A stretch of 64,000 bases of DNA, from contig NC_015554.1 in the NCBI RefSeq assembly GCF_000213655.1, forward strand, positions 2,356,001-2,420,000, written 5' to 3'. The position numbers and the translations under genes were made by a program. The stretch is from Alteromonas naphthalenivorans. GTDB taxonomy: Bacteria > Pseudomonadota > Gammaproteobacteria > Enterobacterales > Alteromonadaceae. Within the stretch, counting starts at the first letter, position 1; every line of letters starts with the position of its first letter. The notes beneath the pieces are model-generated. The model did not search any database, was not told the origin of the DNA, and was given only the letters and a program-made list of their open reading frames with translations. Positions 29,096 through 38,615 of this stretch are shown piece after piece.

Positions 29096-29810
29096 TAGGT
29101 GCCCCTACTATTTCTCCCGGTGTAGTAACGAAAACTTGCTGGGCGTAAGCTGCGTCCACTGCCGATACCACAGCAAATGCTTCGCCCATATCGTTAGGTC
29201 GCCTAACCGTGTCGTGGGTATCTGACGCCACTACATGAAAGCTTTTGTTGGCAAGCATGGTTAACGCAAAGTTCTGTACAGGCTCTCCAAATCGGCCTGT
29301 AAGTGCGCCTGCTGTCACCTGAAACCAGCAGCCTATGCGCTGCAACCAGTCAAACTTGTGTTGCTCGCGCAATAGCTCTCGGTTACGTTCGGGGTGTGCT
29401 ATAAGCGGTTGCACGTTGTTTTTTAATAACCATTTTACCAACGGCTCCATTCCCGATGGCACATGACTATGAGGCATTTCAAGCAACATCACGTTTTTGC
29501 TGTTAATCTGGCCTAAAAAAGGAACCGCATTTTGTTTTATCCATATAGGAATGTGCTCCGAGACACGAAGCTCGGCGGCATAAGATAAGGTAAGGGGAAT
29601 GTTTTCTTGTTCAAGCGCTAACACAAGTTCGTTATACGCGTTTTCAATAATAGCGGGCGTATTATCGAAGAACCCTGGGTGTATATGTGGGGTACACACT
29701 AAATGCGTCACGCCGCATTCAAGTGTTTGTTTGGCCATGTCAATCGACATGGCCATGGTTCTGGCACCATCGTCAATGCCAGGTAATATATGACTGTGAA
29801 GGTCTATCAA
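29082..29810 (-). CDS. CpsB/CapC-type PHP tyrosine phosphatase
   Basis: The 242-residue protein starts MIDLHSHILPGIDDGARTMAMS, the metal-binding motif of the PHP-family manganese-dependent protein-tyrosine phosphatases (CpsB, YwqE). CTPHIHPGFF, EMPHS, IAHPERNREL and VASDTHDTVRRP supply the other metal ligands. It is full length. It should dephosphorylate the tyrosine cluster of the Wzc kinase encoded 8 bp upstream and so set chain length or export rate. Confidence 0.92.
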   Translation of the reverse strand: MIDLHSHILPGIDDGARTMAMSIDMAKQTLECGVTHLVCTPHIHPGFFDNTPAIIENAYNELVLALEQENIPLTLSYAAELRVSEHIPIWIKQNAVPFLGQINSKNVMLLEMPHSHVPSGMEPLVKWLLKNNVQPLIAHPERNRELLREQHKFDWLQRIGCWFQVTAGALTGRFGEPVQNFALTMLANKSFHVVASDTHDTVRRPNDMGEAFAVVSAVDAAYAQQVFVTTPGEIVGAPSVVI

Positions 29811-29817
29811 TTAATTA

Positions 29818-32034
29818 TTAGCTGTCCTTATGACTAGTATAATCATACTGATCATAAAACCCGCCGTACCTCTGTGCTACATCAGACTTTCGTAAGTCTA
29901 CTTGATTTAGCACTACGCCATCAAGGCGATGTCCCACTTGTAAGAAACGAGACAACCCTGTATTAATCACTTTTTCGCTGGTACTGTCGGCGCGTACTAC
30001 GTAAATAATAGAGTCGCACGAGTTAGCAATTACCATTGAATCACTTACCGCTTGAGTAGGCGCGGTATCTACCACCACATATTTGTATTGGGTTTTTAAT
30101 TCTTTAATTAACGCATCGAACCCTTTATCCGCAAGAAGCTCTTGTGGGTTAGACGGTATTGTACCTGCCGAAAGAATATCGATATTCGCTTGTTCGTCAC
30201 GCACCAAACATTCATCGAAACTGTGAGTTTTAAGAATAAGGTTAGCAACACCTGGCTGGTAATTAGGAATATTAAACTGCCTACCAATGCTTGGGCGGCG
30301 TAAATCCGCATCTATAAGAATGGTTTTATCTAACTGACCTAACGCGAACGCTAGGTTAATAGACACAGTAGTTTTACCTTCTTTAGGCACACTAGAGGTA
30401 ACCATAATAGCCTGATTGTCTTTATCTAAATTCAATAACGACAAACTAGTACGTAAGGTTCTAACCGACTCTGCAAACTGATGCTTTTTACCGTCGAAAT
30501 AAGTGCGAATAGGTAAATTGGTTTTCTTTTTATGGGCAAGCCAAGGAATTAAACCCAACATACGCTGGCCTAACTTACGCTCTACATCTTCTACCGAACG
30601 AATACCGCTATTAAGGGTTTCCATGGTAATGGCCAAGAACACACCAAACCCAATACTAAATACAAAAGCCGCCCCAATTAGCAATTTTTTATTCGGTTCA
30701 GAAGGTACCGATGGCACTACAGCGCTGTCCAAAATTCTGGCGTTTGCCGATTCAAAACCACCTAGTTCGTCAGTTTCTTTTAAACGGGTAAAGAATGAAT
30801 TGTACAACTGCTGGTTAATATCAACATCGCGCTGAAGGGCTTTGCGTTGATTGTCTAACGCAGATAATCCACGGAATTCAGCTTTTGCCACTTCTACTTC
30901 TTGTTTCAATTGCGCAACGCGTTGCTCTGAAACTTGGTATTGAGTAGTAATACTAGAAATAAGATCGCGAGTTTGGGTAGTTAACGTTTCGCGAATGGAA
31001 GACAGCTCCGCATTTGCCGCAATCATTTTAGGGTGTTTAGGCCCGTATACTTTGCTAAGTTCAGACACGCGGGTCATAGCTTTCGCTTCGTCGCGGCGTA
31101 CACCTTGAATGGTAGGGTGATTCAGAACTTCAGGTAACCGTGCGATGTCTTCAAGGGTCACGTTGTTACGCGTTTGACGATATATTACCGCGTTTAACTT
31201 TAATGCGGTTTGTGCATCAAGCAATTGCGTGCTTAAACGCTCTAGTTCGTCGGCAGCAAGGCCTACTACGCCATCTATATTTACCACTTGATTACGTTCA
31301 TAAAACTGCGATAGGTTCTTTTCAGCAATATCGAGCTTATCTTTCAAGCCTTCTAAGCTTTCTGTAAGAAACGACGTGGCCTTTGCTGTCATATCTAGTT
31401 TAGCTTGAAGGTAATTCTCGATGTAAACATCGGCAATGGTATCGGCAATTTGAGCCGACAAAGAAGCAGATTCGGTAGTAACGGAAATCTTCATTACCTG
31501 GGTATTATCTACCATGCTAACTTCTACGGCACGCATTAATCTGAATACTGCGGAACGTTTTTTTGCTGCAATAATTTGCGCTTCGGTACGCTCTACCACT
31601 TCTTCTTGCGGTAGAAATGGCAGCATGTCTTTTGCACTGTCTATTAGCGAGTCGATAGCACTTGGGCCTTCAGCTGGCGGCATAAACTTATCGTTTAAGT
31701 GTAAATTCATTCCCTCTACGGTGCGCTCGGCAATTTGGCGCGACCGTAGTATTTCGTATTGGGTTTGCATGTAGTCTTTACGCTTAGTGTCTAAGCCATA
31801 CACTTCTTCTATAGATACCACATTGGCATTTTCAGAATCGACCAATATAGTGGTAGACGACGTATAAAGTGGCGTCATCCGCATTACCAGCAAAGCCACC
31901 AATATAGTAAAAGCGATGGCTAACGAAACAATGCGAAAAGCGTAGCGTTTCAGAATTCCAAGGTAGTGTGCAATATCGATAGTTTCGCTATCTAACACAC
32001 CGTGATTAACATCATCCCTATTAATTACTGCCAT
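29818..32034 (-). CDS. wzc: Wzz-Wzc chain-length determinant and tyrosine autokinase
   Basis: The 738-residue protein has a Wzz domain with spans near 33-52 and about 440-460, separated by a coiled-coil periplasmic region. It then has a BY-kinase domain: Walker A SSVPKEGKTT (about 547-556), Walker A' ILIDADLRR and Walker B YVVVDTAP. The C-terminus carries the autophosphorylated tyrosine cluster (RYGGFYDQYDY). It controls EPS chain length and couples polymerisation to export. Partners are the phosphatase gene downstream and the SLBB protein upstream. Confidence 0.94.
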   Translation of the reverse strand: MAVINRDDVNHGVLDSETIDIAHYLGILKRYAFRIVSLAIAFTILVALLVMRMTPLYTSSTTILVDSENANVVSIEEVYGLDTKRKDYMQTQYEILRSRQIAERTVEGMNLHLNDKFMPPAEGPSAIDSLIDSAKDMLPFLPQEEVVERTEAQIIAAKKRSAVFRLMRAVEVSMVDNTQVMKISVTTESASLSAQIADTIADVYIENYLQAKLDMTAKATSFLTESLEGLKDKLDIAEKNLSQFYERNQVVNIDGVVGLAADELERLSTQLLDAQTALKLNAVIYRQTRNNVTLEDIARLPEVLNHPTIQGVRRDEAKAMTRVSELSKVYGPKHPKMIAANAELSSIRETLTTQTRDLISSITTQYQVSEQRVAQLKQEVEVAKAEFRGLSALDNQRKALQRDVDINQQLYNSFFTRLKETDELGGFESANARILDSAVVPSVPSEPNKKLLIGAAFVFSIGFGVFLAITMETLNSGIRSVEDVERKLGQRMLGLIPWLAHKKKTNLPIRTYFDGKKHQFAESVRTLRTSLSLLNLDKDNQAIMVTSSVPKEGKTTVSINLAFALGQLDKTILIDADLRRPSIGRQFNIPNYQPGVANLILKTHSFDECLVRDEQANIDILSAGTIPSNPQELLADKGFDALIKELKTQYKYVVVDTAPTQAVSDSMVIANSCDSIIYVVRADSTSEKVINTGLSRFLQVGHRLDGVVLNQVDLRKSDVAQRYGGFYDQYDYTSHKDS

Positions 32035-32063
32035 GTTGTTTTTATATCCTGAAATTCTGTTAA

Positions 32064-32612
32064 TTAGAAAAAGCGTTGATTTACGGTGATTATGTCACCG
32101 GGCTGAATCATGTCACTTACCCTAACGGTAAAGCTGCGTGATGTGCCATCTTTTTCTCGAACTATAGTTATTTTGTCTCTTGCTGCTCGTTCGGTATAAC
32201 CGCCAGCTAACGCAGCGGCTTTGTTAACCGACAAACCAGGCTGGTAAGGGTAACCACCTGGGCGTTTTACTTCACCGTCTATAAAGAAGGGGCGGTAGTC
32301 AATAATAGTCACCGATACCGACGGGTTTACTAAGTAATCCCCTTTTAAGCCCTCATAAATAAGCTGCTCTACTTCGCCTAGTGTTAACCCTACTAATTTA
32401 ACTTCACCCATAAACGGGTAATTGATAGTGCCAACATCGGGCAAACGTACTTCCATCGACAAGTCGCTCTGACCAAATACATTTATACTAATTCTGTCAC
32501 CGGAGCCCAATTGGTAGCGACTCATGCTCAAATTACCTTCCTGTGCTAGAGCATTGAACGACATCACTACAACAAAAAGGAAGGCGAAAATACTGTTTAC
32601 ACTTTGCTTCAC
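32064..32612 (-). CDS. Short SLBB polysaccharide export protein (OPX)
   Basis: The 182-residue protein has a signal peptide (MKQSVNSIFAFLFVVVMSFN...ALA), the Poly_export domain (YQLGSGDRISINVFGQSDLS) and one SLBB domain (FFIDGEVKRPGGYPYQPGLS). It lacks a lipobox Cys and also the C-terminal helix that lets Wza span the outer membrane. It is about half the length of Wza. It probably works as a periplasmic OPX together with the beta-barrel encoded next to it (4-bp overlap). Confidence 0.88.
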   Translation of the reverse strand: MKQSVNSIFAFLFVVVMSFNALAQEGNLSMSRYQLGSGDRISINVFGQSDLSMEVRLPDVGTINYPFMGEVKLVGLTLGEVEQLIYEGLKGDYLVNPSVSVTIIDYRPFFIDGEVKRPGGYPYQPGLSVNKAAALAGGYTERAARDKITIVREKDGTSRSFTVRVSDMIQPGDIITVNQRFF

Positions 32613-33811
32613 AGGCTAACCTCGGCAGATAAACCAATTATACTTCTGTCATAACCAATGGCATCTCGGTTACTGTCTCTGTCATTTAATGTGTAATATA
32701 ACGAGAAGCTTAAATAACGACGTGCTTGATAGTTTACTGCAGCGGTATAACGCATTAAATCGTCTTCACGGTTAGCAATGCCTTCGTCGTCTAGTACATA
32801 TTCATCAGTAAGTTTGCTGATACTAGTAGATGTGCTTAAACGCTGAAGCCATTCATGGTCCCACGATGCTGTATAATCGCGACCACGAATGAAGTTACCT
32901 TCACCGTTGGTTTCACGTGTATCGGCACTAGTAGAAAAACGAAACGTTGAATAAGAAACAGGCTGCCATTCAACACCCGCTTCCCAATCCACCCCATAGA
33001 AAGTACTACGGGTTGCAGATTCAAAATCTTTTTCTGTGTAACCTACTTTAGCAAAGCCTGTAGTTGCAGCAGTGCTTTCCCACGTTATACCGCCTAAAAC
33101 ACGCAGCGTGTCACTGTCTAGACTAGATGCTTCTGACAACTGGCGGTCGTAGCGAGTGTATGTGTTGGTTACATCAATCACTAATGCTGTTGAAGGTGCA
33201 ATTTTATAAGCAAACTCAGCACCTATTTTATTCTTGGCACGATCACGAAGCAGGTAAGCTTGTTCTTCTCGGTCATAATCTAACGTTTCGCGATTTGCCT
33301 TGAGCGTTAACATGCCGTTTGAGGTTAACGCGCCGTAACTGTATTCAGCACCAGCATACATACTTTTAAAGGTATCAGGCGAAGTAATGTCGTCGCCGGC
33401 ACCTAGTGAGAACCCCGTACCACGGTCTTCGTGCCCATCTTCATATTGCGCGGTGCCGCTTAAGCGATGATGGCTATTTAGTTCGTATTCACCGGAAGCT
33501 TCAAAAAAGTGATCGGTGTAATCGTCGGCGCTGCTTGAAAAATACACACCGCGCGCTAGGCGATAGCCAAATTGAACAGGGTTACCATCAATTTCTGTGG
33601 CGGCAATAATTTCTGGCGAAAACGTGGCGCGCCAGCTGTAAATTTTAGGGTCATCATCGCGAGCATAAGCAACGTTATCAACATAGCTCATGGATGTATT
33701 GAAAGTGGGGATAATGTCGAATTGGCCTGCTTCAATACGGCCAGCCTCTTGTGCGTTCGATATGGCGCTAATTACCGACAGTGCAACAAGGCTTGTTGTC
33801 CTTTTAAACAT
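32609..33811 (-). CDS. Outer-membrane beta-barrel protein of the EPS locus
   Basis: The 400-residue protein has a signal peptide (VALSVISAISNAQ) and many alternating amphipathic strands ending in an aromatic-rich C-terminal barrel strand (SIIGLSAEVSL). This matches the beta-barrel family found in VpsM-like positions of EPS loci. It is the first gene of the minus-strand export operon and overlaps the SLBB gene by 4 bp. It likely forms the outer-membrane exit or anchors the export complex. Confidence 0.85.
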   Translation of the reverse strand: MFKRTTSLVALSVISAISNAQEAGRIEAGQFDIIPTFNTSMSYVDNVAYARDDDPKIYSWRATFSPEIIAATEIDGNPVQFGYRLARGVYFSSSADDYTDHFFEASGEYELNSHHRLSGTAQYEDGHEDRGTGFSLGAGDDITSPDTFKSMYAGAEYSYGALTSNGMLTLKANRETLDYDREEQAYLLRDRAKNKIGAEFAYKIAPSTALVIDVTNTYTRYDRQLSEASSLDSDTLRVLGGITWESTAATTGFAKVGYTEKDFESATRSTFYGVDWEAGVEWQPVSYSTFRFSTSADTRETNGEGNFIRGRDYTASWDHEWLQRLSTSTSISKLTDEYVLDDEGIANREDDLMRYTAAVNYQARRYLSFSLYYTLNDRDSNRDAIGYDRSIIGLSAEVSL

Positions 33812-34533
33812 ACTCGCTCCTAAAATTTTTTTGTCTTATGCAGTTAAACTTTGGGGTAAAACAGTGCAACATCAGCTTTAATGCTCACAAAAGCAACACC
33901 AATATATTTATTTAACCGCTTTGAGTGTGATATTTATAATTTTTCAGCTATTGACCGGATGGCATGCTAATACTGTGCCATACAGGGCGTAGTGCGCGTG
34001 AAAACACTTTGCTTTATTAGCGTTTTATCAACAACACATTCAATTATTCCCGTTAGCTTAACGATAAATTATTGCAGCAATGTGTCTAACTTACAGGCTT
34101 GCTGGTTAAGCAAAAACAACGCTTTACTGCATGATCCAAAACACGATTCAATACATGATTCAATACAAGACGTAGTGTTAATTTTATGGCTGTAAGTTTA
34201 AAAGCTTTGGCACGCAGTATAATGGTTATATGTTATCTTACAATATCAGTTGGGTAATTGCTTTCAATAGTTTTGTAATAAAATTACAACCTGCTTATAC
34301 TATACTTTAGCAGTACAGGCATTGATGCTTTTCAGCGGGTGGCAAGTTTTTCTTTTTTACACCCTTTCGTTAGCATATGTTTTTGCAGCAGATGTCATTT
34401 TTCTTTTTTTCACTTTTTCGGTACATTTTTTGCTTTATCTGGCTATAAGTTAAAGCTAATAATTAACGCAGTGGTCTTTTGCTTTATTGACAATTGAAGT
34501 CGGCGTGACTTTTTATTTTAAAGAGATACACAC
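33812..34533. other. Divergent regulatory region of the EPS export operons
   Basis: This 722-bp gap lies between the minus-strand export operon and the plus-strand priming transferase. It holds the palindrome at 34273-34289 and three tandem degenerate 12-bp units at 34130-34165 (CATGATCCAAAA, CACGATTCAATA, CATGATTCAATA). No convincing gene is present. Its length suggests complex control. Confidence 0.65.
34273..34289. promoter_or_regulatory. Palindromic operator candidate TTGTAAT-AAA-ATTACAA
   Basis: Perfect 7-bp arms around a 3-bp spacer. A possible -10 (TATACT, 34301-34306) follows on the plus strand, so the palindrome would cover the -35 region of a promoter for the priming transferase at 34534. 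A near-identical site lies at 22606-22622. Confidence 0.6.
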
Positions 34534-35988
34534 ATGGATAATAAAGTAGCACCTAACCAAGTCCTCAAATCTCACGAGGTTGAACCCAATGCTTCGGGCG
34601 GGCTAATAGTTAGGAACCAAAGTGGCTTTTCAACCATTTATAGGCTTATCGATTTATGCCTTGTCACCTTACTTTATTACGCTTCAGCATTTTATTACGA
34701 CAGCCCTGTAACGGCTGGTAGCCTTCTATTCCTGTTTGTTTACGTTATAAGTTTCCAATTTTCTGGTGAATGCGTAGAGCTTTATCGTTCTTGGCGTGGT
34801 CATAGAACGAATGAAATGCTTCGTGCAGCTGCGATTGCGTGGGCACTGAGCATGTTAGCTACGACTGCTTTTGGTTTCTTTTTCTTTGGCGATTTAAAAA
34901 TTACGCCTCCCGGCGTTTTACTGTGGGCCGCATCTTCATTTGTTGTTGTACTGGCTTGGCGCTTCGTAATGCGAAAATTTCTTTTTCGACTTCGCCGCAG
35001 CGGGTTAAACTCTAGAAAATCGATTGTTATTGGTGCAACCCAGTTGGGTTACAACATGGCTAATCAAATCGTTTCAAATGAACATTTGGGTATTCGTTTC
35101 TTAGGGTTGTTTGATGATAGAGGCGAAGACCGCTTACCTCATGAGTTTAAAAATCAAGTACTAGGTAATATTGAATCGGCCATTGAAATGGCTAAACGCA
35201 ATGAAGTGGATTACATCTACATTGCCCTGCCAATGAGTGCAGAGAACCGTATTCGTCACATTCTTGAAAAGTGCAGCGACACAACGGCTAATGTTTATAT
35301 TATCCCTAACTTCTTTATGTATAACTTGCTTAATGCCCGCTGGCAATCGATTGGGTCGGTACAAGCGTTAAGTGTGTACGACACCCCGTTTCAGGGTGCT
35401 AGCGACGTTTTAAAACGCTTTGAAGACATTGTGTTAAGCATCTTAATATTAATGATGTTAGCCATCCCTATGTTAGGCATAGCGGCGGCGGTTAAACTGA
35501 CTTCTAAAGGCCCCGTAATTTTCAAACAAAAGCGTTACGGCTTAGATGGAAAACAAATTACGGTTTATAAGTTCCGGTCTATGACTACGCAAGACAACGG
35601 TGCTGTGGTTAAACAAGCCACCAAGAATGATGCGCGCCTAACCAAAATTGGTGGCTTTTTGCGACGCTCTTCTATTGATGAGCTTCCGCAATTTATTAAC
35701 GTTCTGCAGGGCAGAATGTCTATTGTGGGCCCCCGCCCTCATGCGGTAGCGCACAACGAAGAATACCGTAAGCTTATTACCGGTTATATGCTACGCCACA
35801 AGGTTAAGCCAGGCATTACTGGCTGGGCGCAGGTAAACGGCCTACGTGGCGAAACAGAGACAGTGAACAAAATGGTACAACGTGTAGAGTACGATTTAGA
35901 TTATATTCACCGTTGGTCTGTTTGGTTCGATATTAAAATTGTATTTATGACAGTATTTGGTGGGTTGGCGAATAAGAACGCCTACTAA
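34534..35988 (+). CDS. Undecaprenyl-phosphate sugar phosphotransferase (priming enzyme)
   Basis: The 484-residue protein has four N-terminal membrane spans, a central CoA-binding-like domain (IVIGATQLGYNMANQI), a fifth span and the bacterial sugar transferase domain (FKQKRYGLDGKQITVYKFRSM, SIDELPQFINVLQGRMSIVGPRP, GITGWAQVNGLRGET). This is the WcaJ/PssY/VpsL layout. It transfers a sugar-1-phosphate, usually glucose, to undecaprenyl phosphate and starts the EPS repeat unit. It is a single-gene unit with its own terminator and the palindrome upstream. Confidence 0.93.
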   Translation: MDNKVAPNQVLKSHEVEPNASGGLIVRNQSGFSTIYRLIDLCLVTLLYYASAFYYDSPVTAGSLLFLFVYVISFQFSGECVELYRSWRGHRTNEMLRAAAIAWALSMLATTAFGFFFFGDLKITPPGVLLWAASSFVVVLAWRFVMRKFLFRLRRSGLNSRKSIVIGATQLGYNMANQIVSNEHLGIRFLGLFDDRGEDRLPHEFKNQVLGNIESAIEMAKRNEVDYIYIALPMSAENRIRHILEKCSDTTANVYIIPNFFMYNLLNARWQSIGSVQALSVYDTPFQGASDVLKRFEDIVLSILILMMLAIPMLGIAAAVKLTSKGPVIFKQKRYGLDGKQITVYKFRSMTTQDNGAVVKQATKNDARLTKIGGFLRRSSIDELPQFINVLQGRMSIVGPRPHAVAHNEEYRKLITGYMLRHKVKPGITGWAQVNGLRGETETVNKMVQRVEYDLDYIHRWSVWFDIKIVFMTVFGGLANKNAY

Positions 35989-36039
35989 CCCTATCGGTTC
36001 TCATTTAGTCAGTTCAGAATTGTAAAATTTTGATACACA

Positions 36040-36071
36040 AAGCCTCTACACCCTGTGTTGAGGCTTTTTTG
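36040..36071 (+). terminator. Terminator after the priming transferase
   Basis: The stem AAGCCTC ... GAGGCTT is followed by six T residues about 50 bp after the stop. The loop is 13 bases, a little long, but the T run is clear. Confidence 0.8.
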
Positions 36072-36214
36072 TTTTTACAGTGTTGGGCCCGCGTTTAACG
36101 TTAATTGCAAAGATCAGCCGCAACACTCAGGCCGCTTGAGTGGTTATTTTACATTGAAGTTTTCAGTGCCTTGCGTGTATAAATAAGCAACACCTATTAC
36201 ATTTAAGGCACGTA

Positions 36215-37183
36215 ATGAAGTACCTATTACTGGTTAGTACGTCATTTTTACTCACTGCTTGTTACTTATTACCCACACAAAAGCCATCGCCTTGGTTGGT
36301 AATTGATACTTGTAATACTAAAACGCTAACCGGTTGGCAATTAGCAGACACGCAAAATAACACTATCCCCTTTTTAGAGAATGCCCAAATTACTGAAATT
36401 CGGTCTTTCTTCGATTTAACTTCAGGTTCAGCTTCAGCGGTAGATTCAGTATCAGCTTCAAATTCAATTAAAGGTGCAACAGATACTGTGCCCACTACTA
36501 TGTCGTCGTCTGTGCCTGCGCTTGTGTCTACTTCAGAATTAGGTGTTAACAATGGCTACCTAATTAAAAAGCCCGCACCAGATGGTGTGGTAGGCAATAG
36601 AAAAGCCCTTTCGTTTAAAGCGTTACCCAAGCCCGTACCTGTAGGTGAAACTTACACTTTTTATACCAGAATTCGCGTTGAGCGCTTTCCTAATAACCAT
36701 GCTTTTGGGATAAGCAACTTGCACCCTGCCGACATAATTAAACATGGTTATAACGCGTTTGAGCCTACCCTACGAATTACCGACAAGGCCGAATCTAACG
36801 GTTTTAAAAACAATGGTAGTCTGATGGTTAAAATAGACAGCGAGGACAAGTACCGCCAATATGCCAATGTAAAAAACACTGACAGCAACAAAGATGCTAA
36901 GCCTTTGCAAGAAGGTGAATGGTATAGCATTTGGTATGTGGTTAATAACGCCACCACTGAAAATGGCGGGCAAGTTTATAGCGTTTATGTAAAAGGCGGC
37001 GAATTTTCAAGCCAATCGCTAGTTTACGAAAATGCCAATTTTAGAATGAAGCGGGAATTACCGCTTATTTACTTTTTGGCTAACTGTAATACCGGGCCAC
37101 TTAAGCAACCTTATGGCAATGGGGGTTTGGCTTACGACGATATTTATATGAGCGAAGGGATAAATTTAACCGTACCCTACTAA
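36215..37183 (+). CDS. Lipoprotein with LamG-like fold, unknown function
   Basis: The 322-residue protein has a lipobox LLTAC (Cys 16). A Ser/Ala/Thr-rich linker (about residues 70-105) precedes a beta-rich domain with strands such as TYTFYTRIRVERFPNNHAF and GLAYDDIYMSEGINLTV, resembling concanavalin/LamG-like jelly rolls. It could bind or cut polysaccharide. It lies between the EPS locus and the ribosomal genes, and no partner is obvious. Confidence 0.6.
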   Translation: MKYLLLVSTSFLLTACYLLPTQKPSPWLVIDTCNTKTLTGWQLADTQNNTIPFLENAQITEIRSFFDLTSGSASAVDSVSASNSIKGATDTVPTTMSSSVPALVSTSELGVNNGYLIKKPAPDGVVGNRKALSFKALPKPVPVGETYTFYTRIRVERFPNNHAFGISNLHPADIIKHGYNAFEPTLRITDKAESNGFKNNGSLMVKIDSEDKYRQYANVKNTDSNKDAKPLQEGEWYSIWYVVNNATTENGGQVYSVYVKGGEFSSQSLVYENANFRMKRELPLIYFLANCNTGPLKQPYGNGGLAYDDIYMSEGINLTVPY

Positions 37184-37222
37184 GTTAAAATCTTAGGTAG
37201 CGTTTCTTAAACGCCAGAAACG

Positions 37223-37253
37223 AAAAAAGGCGAGCATCCTGCTCGCCTTTTTC
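37223..37253. terminator. Bidirectional terminator
   Basis: A perfect 8-bp stem GGCGAGCA-TCC-TGCTCGCC is flanked by an A run on one side and a T run on the other, so it serves both the lipoprotein gene (plus strand) and rplT (minus strand). Confidence 0.92.
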
Positions 37254-37283
37254 CGAAAGAACTTAAACTTAATTAGTTAATAA

Positions 37284-37640
37284 TTAAGCTAATGCGCCTT
37301 TAGCCGCATCGACTAGTGCGCTGAAAGCCGCTTTGTCATGTACAGCGATGTCGGCAAGGATCTTACGATCGATTTCAACAGACGCTTTTTTCAAACCGTT
37401 AATGAAACGGCTGTATGACATACCATTTTGACGTGCAGCAGCATTAATACGTGCAATCCACAATTGACGGAATTGACGCTTGCGCTGACGACGGTCACGG
37501 TAAGCATATTGACCAGCTTTAGTTACGGCTTGTACCGCTACGCGATAAACACGTGAACGAGCACCGTAATAACCTTTTGCCTGCTTGAGGACTTTTTTGT
37601 GACGTGCACGTGCTACCGTACCGCGTTTTACTCTAGCCAT
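37284..37640 (-). CDS. rplT: 50S ribosomal protein L20
   Basis: The 118-residue product is a standard L20: [54 protein letters not shown] and [15 protein letters not shown]. It binds 23S rRNA and is needed for early large-subunit assembly. In Escherichia coli L20 also represses its own operon. It is the last gene of thrS-infC-rpmI-rplT, before the bidirectional terminator. Confidence 0.99.
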   Translation of the reverse strand: MARVKRGTVARARHKKVLKQAKGYYGARSRVYRVAVQAVTKAGQYAYRDRRQRKRQFRQLWIARINAAARQNGMSYSRFINGLKKASVEIDRKILADIAVHDKAAFSALVDAAKGALA

Positions 37641-37657
37641 TAATCAGTCTCCTAAGT

Positions 37658-37855
37658 CTATACGTACGGCAACATGCGCTGAACCAATTTGGTATCAGAA
37701 TCATGAACCAGTTTCTTGCCACGAAGGTGACGTTTACGCTTAGAGCTCTTCTTAGTCAAAATGTGACGTAAGTGAGACTGTTTGCTTTTAAAGCGGCCAG
37801 AACCCGTTTTCTTAAAACGTTTGGCGGCACCGCTTACAGTTTTCATTTTAGGCAT
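37658..37855 (-). CDS. rpmI: 50S ribosomal protein L35
   Basis: The 65-residue product matches L35 across its length ([39 protein letters not shown]). It is 17 bp before rplT, as in most bacteria. Confidence 0.99.
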   Translation of the reverse strand: MPKMKTVSGAAKRFKKTGSGRFKSKQSHLRHILTKKSSKRKRHLRGKKLVHDSDTKLVQRMLPYV

Positions 37856-37932
37856 TGCTAAAACTCCGCATTGTTAGTATCGACGCTGGGTATGCAGTTA
37901 CCGGTTGTCGGTTAATGTTTAGCCGCAGGGTG

Positions 37933-37956
37933 TTTTGAGATTGCAGTACCTCAAAA
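37933..37956 (-). promoter_or_regulatory. Hairpin in the infC-rpmI gap
   Basis: Arms TTTTGAG and CTCAAAA enclose a 10-base loop in the 113-bp leader before rpmI. In Escherichia coli this leader region is where L20 binds to repress rpmI-rplT. Whether this hairpin takes part is inference. Confidence 0.35.
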
Positions 37957-37968
37957 ACTTTTAGACCA

Positions 37969-38511
37969 CTACGACTTCTTAGTTGGGGCTAGCACCATGA
38001 TCATTTGGCGGCCTTCCACACGACGTGGGAAAGACTCGCACACAGCAATCTCTTCCAAATCCGCTTTAACACGGTTAAGAAGTTCAATACCGATCTCTTG
38101 GTGCGCCATTTCACGTCCGCGGAAACGGATCGTAACTTTGGCTTTATCACCACCTTCAAGAAAGCGACGCAGGTTGCGCAGTTTTACCTGGTAATCGCCT
38201 TCATCAGTGCCAGGGCGGAACTTAATCTCCTTGACCTGAATTTGCTTCTGTTTTTTCTTCTGCTCTTTTTGAGCTTTACTTTTTTCAAAGAGGAATTTGC
38301 CATAGTCCATAACTTTACAGACTGGCGGCTCAGCATTCGGACTGATTTCTACTAGATCAAGACTGGCTTCCTCAGCAAGTTTCGTCGCTTCTGCTAACGT
38401 CACAATGCCGGCTTGTTCACCGTCTTTGCCAATTAAGCGAACTTCTTTGGCTTTAATTTCATCGTTTATGCGGGCTTTGTCGCCCTGAGCCTTGTTATTA
38501 GCGCCTTTAAT
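37969..38511 (-). CDS. infC: Translation initiation factor IF-3, AUU start
   Basis: I place the start at an ATT codon (38511-38509) seven bases after GGAGG, read ATT AAA GGC, exactly as in Escherichia coli infC. This gives 180 residues, the Escherichia coli length. An ATG at 38517 is too close to the GGAGG and one at 38529 lies before it. The protein has the usual N domain ([16 protein letters not shown]), linker and C domain ([23 protein letters not shown]). The AUU start lets IF-3 repress its own translation. It lies between thrS and rpmI. Confidence 0.95.
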   Translation of the reverse strand: MKGANNKAQGDKARINDEIKAKEVRLIGKDGEQAGIVTLAEATKLAEEASLDLVEISPNAEPPVCKVMDYGKFLFEKSKAQKEQKKKQKQIQVKEIKFRPGTDEGDYQVKLRNLRRFLEGGDKAKVTIRFRGREMAHQEIGIELLNRVKADLEEIAVCESFPRRVEGRQMIMVLAPTKKS

Positions 38512-38615
38512 GTGCATTCCTCCAAACATTTAATTCTTCTGTTTGCTCATCATCTGTCTTTAATTCAGTACTGATAAGCAAACACCGTCGTGTAGTATAC
38601 ACGAAAACCCTCAAA

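Noticed and set aside
33992..34195. Open frame of 67 residues with HDSI-type repeats
   Set aside because: It lies in a control region, has no ribosome site, and its repeat is explained by the 12-bp tandem DNA repeat.
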